From Rhodospirillales bacterium (GTDB lineage Bacteria; Pseudomonadota; Alphaproteobacteria; Rhodospirillales_A; Casp-alpha2), in assembly GCA_016763915.1 (NCBI GenBank), contig JAESSX010000174.1:1-5116 (forward strand): 5,116 nucleotides of DNA, written 5' to 3'. Positions 1 to 5,116 of the stretch are shown in pieces. Below the pieces are notes generated by a model, which worked only from the letters and a program-made list of their open reading frames with translations, ran no database searches and was not told the DNA's origin. The stretch's first letter is position 1. Every line of letters starts with the position of its first letter. Position numbers and translations under genes: made by a program.

Positions 1-105
1 CATCTGCCCGGTCAACTGCACCCAGCCATCGGCCTCGACGGCGTGGCTGAAGGGCGCGACCGGTTCGGGGGCCGCCGGAAATACGTGAAAAACTGGGTCG
101 CTCAT
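1..105 (-). CDS. RidA/YjgF/UK114-family protein, N-terminal fragment (runs off window)
   Basis: Only the first 35 codons are in the window, starting MSDPVFHVFPAAPEPVAPFS and ending in LTGQM at the edge. The pattern 'PFSHAVEADGWV-LTGQM' is what is expected at the start of RidA-family proteins: a proline/serine-rich entry strand, then 'A-v-a-G-v-TGQ', the first beta strands of the trimer-forming fold. Family members hydrolyse reactive enamine/imine intermediates such as 2-aminoacrylate released by PLP enzymes, in the cytoplasm. The catalytic arginine region lies beyond the window, so true deaminase activity cannot be judged and a non-RidA YjgF subgroup is possible. The start is well fixed: an in-frame TAA lies 12 bases upstream of the ATG, and an AAGGA sits 8 bases before it. 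It is the last visible gene of the minus-strand cluster, 37 bases after the cyclic-nucleotide-binding gene. Confidence 0.8.
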   Translation of the reverse strand, partial: MSDPVFHVFPAAPEPVAPFSHAVEADGWVQLTGQM

Positions 106-113
106 GGTTGCGG

Positions 114-118
114 TCCTT
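114..118 (-). promoter_or_regulatory. Ribosome binding site of the RidA-family gene
   Basis: AAGGA on the minus strand, 8 bases before the ATG at 105. It is a clear Shine-Dalgarno match. The in-frame stop just upstream means no earlier start can be used, so this site and the ATG agree. Confidence 0.7.
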
Positions 119-142
119 TATCCATCGGTCATCGCTGCGGGT

Positions 143-730
143 TTAATGGCCGTCGACCCCTTCCCCGGATTGGTCGAGCACATTGGCGCGGCGGTCCTTG
201 AAGGAGGCGAACTGTTCGCGCAGCACCTGTAATTGATCTTCTATAAGACCGAGCCTGCGCAGACCATCGCCCGATGGGTCGAGGTCCTGGTTGGCCTCGA
301 TATTTCGGGCCAACCCTTCGGTTTGAAAGGAAATGGCGTTGAAATAATCGATCACGCTGCGCGGGCGTTTCATATAAATTTTGTGAACGTTGCGCAGGTT
401 GTCGACCAGTATTTGTATCAGCGTTTTCACCAGAGGCGCCTGTTTCGACAACAGGGCCTCCAGCCCGGCGCGGGGAATGGCGACGATGACGCTGTCTTTC
501 AGGGCGATGGCGTGGGCCATGCGCTCGGACCCGTCGATGATCGCCATTTCACCGAACAACTCGCCGTCGTTCATGGTCGCCAGATGGATTTCCTCGCCTT
601 CGATGGTCTTGAAAATCCCCACCGACCCGTTTTCGACGATATAGGCGGCGTCGCCGGGGTCTCCCTCGTGGAAGACCTCGTCGCCCTTGCTGAAAAATTT
701 TTTGTCCAGGCTTTCGCCGTCAAAGTACAT
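143..730 (-). CDS. Cyclic nucleotide-binding domain protein without DNA-binding domain
   Basis: A 195-residue protein with one cNMP-binding beta-roll at about residues 10-95. It opens with the typical 'F-KGD-VFHEGDPGDAAYIV-NGSV-I' strands and has a phosphate-binding cassette at residues 57-72 (GELFGEMAIIDGSERMA). The conserved Gly60, Glu61 and Arg70 are present, which in CRP/PKA domains hold the ribose and cyclic phosphate. The residue after the arginine is Met71, where cAMP binders usually carry Ser/Thr/Ala, so the ligand is uncertain. Helices follow at about 96-120. The rest (about 125-182) is charged and probably helical; residues 156-182 could form a short coiled coil. There is no winged-helix DNA-binding domain, no membrane segment and no enzyme domain, so it is not a Crp/Fnr transcription factor; a sensor or regulatory subunit acting on a partner is inferred. 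The start is firm: an in-frame TAG lies only 9 bases upstream. No good Shine-Dalgarno is seen and the kinase stop is 15 bases upstream, which suggests translational coupling. Confidence 0.85.
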   Translation of the reverse strand: MYFDGESLDKKFFSKGDEVFHEGDPGDAAYIVENGSVGIFKTIEGEEIHLATMNDGELFGEMAIIDGSERMAHAIALKDSVIVAIPRAGLEALLSKQAPLVKTLIQILVDNLRNVHKIYMKRPRSVIDYFNAISFQTEGLARNIEANQDLDPSGDGLRRLGLIEDQLQVLREQFASFKDRRANVLDQSGEGVDGH

Positions 731-745
731 GGATTCATTCTAGAA

Positions 746-2083
746 TCAGGCCAGGGGAATATCAAAGGCCGACAGCATCTTCTTCTGCCGGGCGCGCAGT
801 TTCGCCTCGTCGAAGTCGTCGATCAGGTCATGGAACATCCGGTGCCAGTTGATTTCCGCCTTCAGGTGGGTGAACACGCTGCCCAGGCCGATGGCGGCGC
901 GGTCCATCAACACGAATTCCCGGGGCGGGGTGACGCCGCCGACTTCGCGCAGTTCGCGGTGCACCTTGGCGGTGACGCCGGCCCCGTACATGACGCCGCC
1001 GTCTTCCTGGATCGGCTTGATGCGGTCCTCCAGCATCGGCGCATACAGAAACCGGGCCCATTGGTTGAGGATGTCGATCACGGACCGGTCCAGGCCCACG
1101 AACCCCCAGGTCTCGTAGGCATGCACCGCCAGGTCCGGCTCGTCGTCGCGCAAGGCCTTGTACAGGTCGATGACGGCGCCGGCGAAGGACGGCTTGAACA
1201 CCCGCACACAGCCGAAATCCATCAGATTGATGGCGGCGTCGGGCCGCACCGTGTAATTGCCGAGGTGCGGGTCGCCGTGAATGACGCCGTAGTTGTAAAA
1301 CGGCACGTACCACGCCCGGAACATGTTGCGGGCGACCGCATTGCGGCTTTCCAGGTGTTGGTCGACGAAGTGCATTAACGGCGCCCCGTCCAGCCACGAC
1401 ATGCTCAACAGGCGCCCGGTGCTTAAGCCTTCCGCCAGGCGGGGGACATGAACCCCCTTCTCGGCTTTCAGAATTTCAGCAAACAGTTTCATGTTGCGCG
1501 CCTCGCGCCGGTAATCCAGTTCCTCGCGCAGGCGGTCGGACAATTCCTTGTGGATTTCGCTGGGGTCTATGGTCGGGTCATAACGCCGGTAGACGGCGAA
1601 GGCCAACTTTAGCTGCTTGAGGTCGGCTTCGACCACGGAGGCCATGTCCGGGTATTGAATTTTGCACGCCAGCTCGCGGCCTTTCGGGTCCCGCGCCCGA
1701 TGCACCTGCCCCAGCGACGCCGCCTTGACGGCTTCCTGGTCGAAGGATTGGAATTTTTCCCGCCAGTCCGGTCCCAGTTCGCCGGTCATGCGGCGCTTGA
1801 CGAAGGCCCAGCCCATGGACGGCGCGTTGGACTGCAGCTGCGCCAGTTCGGTGGTGAATTTCTCGGGCAGGACATCGGGCACCGTCGCCAGAATCTGCGC
1901 CACCTTCATCAACGGACCTTTCAGGCCGCCCAGGATGACGCGCAGCGCTTCGGCCTGCTTGCCGCGGTCCTGGTCCAGGCCGAACATGCGGCTGGTGGCG
2001 GTGCGCGCGGCAAACCCGCCGACCTTGGCGCCCACCTTGGCGTAGCGCTTGACCCGGCCGGACAGTTTGTCGTCTTCGTTCAT
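746..2083 (-). CDS. UbiB/AarF/ABC1 (COQ8/ADCK-like) atypical kinase family protein
   Basis: A 445-residue protein with the full set of protein-kinase-like ABC1 motifs. In order these are a KxGQ-region motif at residues 60-63 (KVAQ, followed by ILATVPDVLPEKF), an alanine-rich nucleotide-binding loop at 120-127 (KAASLGQV), the VAIK-type lysine at Lys141 (ACKIQYP), the ELDY--EA-N helix at 188-197, the catalytic loop HGDPHLGN at 269-276 (Asp271, Asn276) and the DFG motif at 289-291. Family members such as UbiB and COQ8 act as unusual ATPases/kinases that support ubiquinone biosynthesis or lipid handling near membranes. Classical UbiB carries C-terminal transmembrane helices; none is visible here, so this looks like a soluble ABC1 paralogue rather than true UbiB. 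The Gly-to-Ala change in KxGQ and Lys120 at the head of the A-rich loop are notable. The ATG at 2083 lies 19 bases after the oligopeptidase stop. Its nearest GAGG is only 2 bases away, so initiation may depend on coupling to the upstream gene. Confidence 0.92.
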   Translation of the reverse strand: MNEDDKLSGRVKRYAKVGAKVGGFAARTATSRMFGLDQDRGKQAEALRVILGGLKGPLMKVAQILATVPDVLPEKFTTELAQLQSNAPSMGWAFVKRRMTGELGPDWREKFQSFDQEAVKAASLGQVHRARDPKGRELACKIQYPDMASVVEADLKQLKLAFAVYRRYDPTIDPSEIHKELSDRLREELDYRREARNMKLFAEILKAEKGVHVPRLAEGLSTGRLLSMSWLDGAPLMHFVDQHLESRNAVARNMFRAWYVPFYNYGVIHGDPHLGNYTVRPDAAINLMDFGCVRVFKPSFAGAVIDLYKALRDDEPDLAVHAYETWGFVGLDRSVIDILNQWARFLYAPMLEDRIKPIQEDGGVMYGAGVTAKVHRELREVGGVTPPREFVLMDRAAIGLGSVFTHLKAEINWHRMFHDLIDDFDEAKLRARQKKMLSAFDIPLA

Positions 2084-2102
2084 GGCCTCAATAACGGCAG
2101 CC

Positions 2103-3916
2103 TCAAAGCGCCGTTTCCAGTTCGTCGATAAATCCTGAAATCACGCTTAAGCCCCGGTTCCAGAACGCCGGGTCGGACGCATCCAAGCCGAACGGCGCCA
2201 ATAGTTCGGAATGCCGCAGCGTGCCGCCGGCTTTCAGCATGTCGAAATACTTAGTCTCGAATCCGGGGTGTCCCGACTGGAACACGTCATAGAGGGAATT
2301 CCCAGGCAGTCGCCGAAGGCATAGGCATAGACGTAAAACGGCGCGTGCAGGAAATGCGGGATATAAGCCCAGAAGTGACGGTAATCGTCATCGAAACGGA
2401 AGGCCGGGCCGAGACTCTCGCGTTGCACCTGCATCCAGATTTCGCCCAGTCGCTCGGCGCTGAGTTCGCCCTTCGGGCGCTGGCTGTGGACCTGTTGCTC
2501 GAACTGATGAAAGGCGATCTGGCGGACCACGGTGTTCATCATGTCCTCGACCTTGCCGGCCAGCAGGATGCGCCGGCGCTTGGCGCTTGTCTCGGTGTTC
2601 AGCATCTCGCGAAACGTCAGCATCTCGCCGAACACCGACGCCGTTTCCGCCAGCGTCAGCGGCGTGTCGCTCATCAACGCGCCTTGATCGGCCGCCAGCA
2701 CCTGATGCACGCCGTGGCCCAACTCGTGCGCCAGGGTCATCACGTCGCGCGCCTTGCCGTGGAAGTTCATCATCACGTAAGGGTGTACCGACGGCACCGT
2801 GGAATGGGAAAAGGCCCCGGAATCCTTGCCCGGTTGCGGCGGCGCGTCGATCCAGCGTTTATCGAAAAACCGTTGGGCGATGGCCGCCATTTCGGGCGCG
2901 AACCCGCCGTACGCCGACAGCACCGTGGATTTGGCCTCGTCCCACGAAAAGCGGCGGTTGGAATCTTCCGGCAGCGGCGCGTTGCGGTCCCAGGTGTTGA
3001 GCCGGCGCACGCCGAACCATTTCGCTTTCAGCTTGTAATAGCGGTGCGACAGGTTGGCATAATTTTTCCGCACGGTGCCGACCAGGGCATCGACGACTTC
3101 GTCTTCGACCTGGTTGGCCTGGTTGCGGTAGGACTGGGGCTTGGGGTAGCGCCGCCATTGGTCCTCGATCTCCTTGTCCTTGGCCAGGGTATTGGTAATC
3201 AGGGTGAAGGTGCGGATATTTTCCCCGAGACCCTTGCTAAGCGCCTTGGCGCCCTGCTTGCGGACCTCGGGTTTTTTGTCCGACAACAGGTTGAGGGTGT
3301 CGGCGAGGGTCATTTCCCGCACCCGTTTGGTTTTCCCCCGGCCCGGCTTTTCCACGGCAAAGCGGATGTCGGCCATGGTTTCCCCGAACAGCCGGATCCA
3401 GGCGCTGTGGCTGGTCAGGGATTTCTCATGCAGCAGCTTTTCCGCCTCGTCGGACAACTGATGATCGCGGAAAACCCGGCAATCGCGGACCCACGGCGCA
3501 TAGCGGGCGGCCTTGGGGTGCTTGAGCTGGCGCTTCAGAACGCCGTCGCCGATACGGTTCAGTTCCAGGGTAAAGAACAAGGTTTCGGTCGAAAGGTCGG
3601 TCACCCGTTCCTGCAGGGTCTGGAAAAAGACGCTGACGTCCGCATCGCTCATGTTGGTGGCGTGCAACAGGTGGCCGTAACTCATGATCCTGCCGATGCG
3701 CTCGGAGATTTTCTCATAGCGCGCGATCGCCTTGCCGAGCCCTTGGCCGTCCAGTCCCTTGAGCTTACCTTCATAGGTGCGGCGAAATTTCTTCGATTCC
3801 GCGGCGGCCCAGGCGAGGTCGGCCTTCAGCTTCGGCGCTTTCGGGCTGCTGTACAGGTCGTTGAGATTCCACCGCGGGAGTTCGGGGGGTTTGGTTTTTC
3901 TTTTTGGTTTCGGCAT
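2103..3916 (-). pseudogene. pepF: Oligoendopeptidase F (M3 family zinc peptidase), frameshifted near its C-terminus
   Basis: The open frame from the ATG at 3916 runs 560 codons to a stop at 2234-2236. Homology to PepF is clear up to residue 538 (FYVYAYAFGDCL). The remaining 22 residues are out of frame. The true C-terminus continues in another frame from about 2300 to the stop at 2103-2105 (NSLYDVFQSGHPGF, then LLAPFGLDASDPAFW and a short tail). Restoring one base gives about 604 residues, the usual PepF length. Visible features are an N-terminal helical domain (about 1-200), the zinc motif HELGH at 397-401 (ligands His397 and His401, catalytic Glu398), the third ligand Glu424 in LAETASVFGE, and the substrate-binding IPHF--APFYVYAYAFG at 519-535. 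Family members cleave short oligopeptides in the cytoplasm. All catalytic residues precede the lesion, but the last helices, which pack in the M3 core, would be lost. The cause may be a sequencing or assembly error or a real mutation; the intact reading on both sides favours an error or a very recent event. A strong AAGGA 7 bases before the ATG supports the start. It is the first gene of the minus-strand cluster. Confidence 0.88.
2296..2306 (-). other. Frameshift point in pepF (one base missing)
   Basis: The minus strand reads CTGGGAATTCCCTCTATGAC. Read straight through it gives L-G-I-P-S-M. With one extra base after CTG G it gives L-x-N-S-L-Y-D-V-F, which matches the PepF family. The missing base therefore falls within the GG pair at 2301-2302. 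The spot lies in a perfect 10-base palindrome, GGGAATTCCC (2294-2303). It does not resemble a canonical X-XXY-YYZ slippery heptamer, so programmed frameshifting is not supported. Confidence 0.8.
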
Positions 3917-3923
3917 CGGATGA

Positions 3924-3928
3924 TCCTT
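3924..3928 (-). promoter_or_regulatory. Ribosome binding site of pepF
   Basis: AAGGA on the minus strand, 7 bases before the ATG at 3916. The spacing and match are near ideal. It supports the chosen start, which is followed by a basic N-terminus (MPKPKRKTKPPELPRWNL) typical of PepF proteins that enter at 'W-L-DLY'. Confidence 0.7.
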
Positions 3929-3978
3929 TAATGGTGGAAATCGCCTGCGGCAACGTCAATGATAGACCGCATCAACGA

Positions 3979-3984
3979 GAGGGA
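3979..3984 (+). promoter_or_regulatory. Ribosome binding site of the acyl-CoA ligase gene
   Basis: The stretch GAGGGA lies 9 bases before the ATG at 3994. It favours this start over the next in-frame ATG at codon 12 (4027), which would remove part of the conserved N-terminal segment. Confidence 0.55.
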
Positions 3985-3993
3985 AACGTAAAA

Positions 3994-5116
3994 ATGACCA
4001 AGAGAGACTGGCTAAGTCTGGGGGCCATGTTTTTCGATCAGGCGGCCCGCCTGGGCGACCGCCCGTTCCTGTGGGCGAAGCACGGCGGGGACTATCAGGC
4101 GTTGAGTTGGGGCGACACGGCGGCGCGCGTCACGCCGCTGGCCCGCGGCCTTCTGGCCCAGGGCATCGGCAGGGGCGACCGGGTGATGCTGGTCTCGGAA
4201 AACCGCCCGGCGTGGCTGGTCGCCGACATGGCGATCATGGCCATCGGCGCGATTACCGTTCCCGCCTACACCACCAACACCAGCAACGATCATCTGCATA
4301 TCCTGCACGACAGCGGCGCCAAGGGCGCCATCGTGTCGACGCGCAAGCTGGCCGAACAGTTGCTGCCTGCCGCCCTGCAATCGCCGGACCTGGAATTCCT
4401 CATCGCCATGGACCCGCCCGAGATGTCTCAAGGTTTGAGCGTGCGGGTTCTGCATCTCGACGATGTCATCGAACAGGGCCGCCAGGGCCATGAGAACATC
4501 GTCGAAATGGCCGCCCGGGCCGACCCCCATGAAACCGCCTGCATCATTTATACCTCGGGCACCGGGGGGCTGCCGAAAGGCGTCATGCTCAGCCACCGCA
4601 ACATCCTGTCCAATTGCGAAGGCGCCATCGACCGGCTGGAGGAACTGGGGCTGGAAAACGAAGTGTTTCTGTCGTTCCTGCCGCTCAGCCATTCCTATGA
4701 ACACATGGCCGGGCAATTCTTCCCCATGTCCATCGGCGCGGAAATCTATTACGCCCAGGGGGTCGAGACCCTGGCCGCCAACATGCTCGAGGCGCGGCCG
4801 ACCATCATGACCGCCGTGCCCCGGCTTTACGAGACGCTGCATCAGCGCATCACCATGGGTGTTCGCAAGAGCGGTGGAGCCAAGGAAAAGCTGTTCAACC
4901 TGGCCGTCGAACTCGGCTCCCGGCGTTTCCGGGACCCCGGCAGCCTGAGCCTGAAGGAACGGCTGGTCGATTGGGCCCTGGACAACCTGGTGCGGAACAA
5001 GGTGCGCGCGCGCTTCGGCGGCCGGCTGAAGGCGCTGGTGTCCGGCGGCGCGCCGCTCAACCCCGACATCGGATTGTTCTTTACGGCTTTGGGCTTGCGC
5101 ATTCTGCAGGGATACG
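3994..5116 (+). CDS. AMP-forming long-chain acyl-CoA synthetase-like ligase, N-terminal part (runs off window)
   Basis: The first 374 codons of an ANL-superfamily adenylate-forming enzyme, cut by the window edge at LQGY, just where the LQGYG-TE adenylate-binding motif begins. Visible motifs are the N-terminal 'L-WGD-A-RV--LA-GL---GI--GDRV' region at about 36-64, the ATP P-loop YTSGTGGLPKG at 186-196, FLPLSHSYEH at 228-237 (the LPL-H---E motif) and SGGAPL at 350-355. The layout, with a roughly 70-residue helical insert between LPLSH and SGGAPL, fits long-chain/very-long-chain (FadD15/FAA-like) ligases better than E. coli FadD or acetyl-CoA synthetase. Such enzymes activate fatty acids with ATP and CoA for beta-oxidation or lipid synthesis, usually as soluble or membrane-associated proteins. 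The second P-loop threonine is Gly191, a variant I recall from related bacterial ligases. The C-terminal domain with the catalytic lysine lies outside the window, so chain-length preference cannot be judged. It is transcribed divergently from pepF. Confidence 0.9.
   Translation, partial: MTKRDWLSLGAMFFDQAARLGDRPFLWAKHGGDYQALSWGDTAARVTPLARGLLAQGIGRGDRVMLVSENRPAWLVADMAIMAIGAITVPAYTTNTSNDHLHILHDSGAKGAIVSTRKLAEQLLPAALQSPDLEFLIAMDPPEMSQGLSVRVLHLDDVIEQGRQGHENIVEMAARADPHETACIIYTSGTGGLPKGVMLSHRNILSNCEGAIDRLEELGLENEVFLSFLPLSHSYEHMAGQFFPMSIGAEIYYAQGVETLAANMLEARPTIMTAVPRLYETLHQRITMGVRKSGGAKEKLFNLAVELGSRRFRDPGSLSLKERLVDWALDNLVRNKVRARFGGRLKALVSGGAPLNPDIGLFFTALGLRILQGY

Larger units (their letters stand above)
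3917..3993. promoter_or_regulatory. Divergent intergenic region with candidate promoters
   Basis: These 77 bases separate the minus-strand cluster from the plus-strand ligase, so both promoters should lie here or inside the gene starts. On the minus strand, TATCAT (plus 3959-3964) matches the -10 consensus at five of six positions, but I see no good -35 before it. On the plus strand, TGGAAA (3935-3940) and AATGAT (3958-3963), separated by 17 bases, match -35/-10 at four of six each. The two -10 candidates overlap, so the genes could compete for polymerase. These are weak eye-made matches; no operator palindrome was recognised. Confidence 0.3.

Noticed and set aside
571..765. A 64-codon minus-strand frame starting at an ATG eight bases before the start codon of the cNMP-binding gene
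   Set aside because: It overlaps that gene in another frame, has no recognisable content, and its GTG/ATG starts simply fall at the gene junction.
233..1378. A 381-codon open frame on the plus strand across the kinase and cNMP-binding genes
   Set aside because: It crosses two well-supported genes on the other strand and has the low-information composition of an antisense shadow, with no domain.
2294..2303. The palindrome GGGAATTCCC as an operator site
   Set aside because: It lies inside coding sequence at codons typical of the PepF family, so its symmetry is most likely chance.
2283..2306. Possible programmed ribosomal frameshift in pepF
   Set aside because: A -1 shift at CTG-GGA would restore the frame, but there is no canonical slippery heptamer or obvious downstream pseudoknot, and PepF is not known to be recoded. 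A missing base is the simpler reading.
2345..3931. A 528-codon open frame on the plus strand opposite pepF
   Set aside because: It is a GC-bias shadow: its product is rich in H, R, Q, V and G with no recognisable motif, while the opposite strand encodes a clear M3 peptidase with all catalytic residues.
4012..4842. A 276-codon minus-strand open frame opposite the acyl-CoA ligase
   Set aside because: The plus strand carries ordered ANL-family motifs over the same stretch; the minus frame shows only GC-rich shadow composition.

Overview
The window reads as ordinary chromosomal DNA from a GC-rich bacterium, most likely an alphaproteobacterium and perhaps a Rhodospirillales-like lineage. This rests on the strong G/C bias at third codon positions, the style of the protein families (an ABC1 kinase with a KVAQ motif, a PepF ending in a YAFGDCL-type segment, and an acyl-CoA ligase with a TSGTGG P-loop), and recall of family sequences. 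No database search was possible. Almost every base is coding.

Left part (1-3916), minus strand: four genes point the same way with short gaps, consistent with one transcription unit. In order of transcription they are an M3-family oligoendopeptidase F (3916 to 2103, interrupted by a one-base frameshift near 2301), a UbiB/AarF/ABC1-type atypical kinase (2083 to 746), a small stand-alone cyclic-nucleotide-binding-domain protein (730 to 143), and the N-terminus of a RidA/YjgF-family protein (105 to the window edge). The gaps are 19, 15 and 37 bases.

Middle (3917-3993): a 77-base divergent intergenic region carrying ribosome binding sites for both outward genes and weak candidate -10/-35 elements.

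Right part (3994-5116), plus strand: the first 374 codons of an AMP-forming long-chain acyl-CoA synthetase-like ligase, which runs off the window within the LQGYG motif.

Together the genes suggest housekeeping functions: peptide turnover, a kinase/ATPase of the family that supports quinone/lipid metabolism, a nucleotide-sensing protein, imine/enamine detoxification, and fatty-acid activation. I found no mobile element, CRISPR array, RNA gene or defence system. The points most worth a second look are the single-base lesion in pepF, the altered KxGQ and A-rich motifs of the kinase, and the pairing of that kinase with an output-less cyclic-nucleotide-binding protein.
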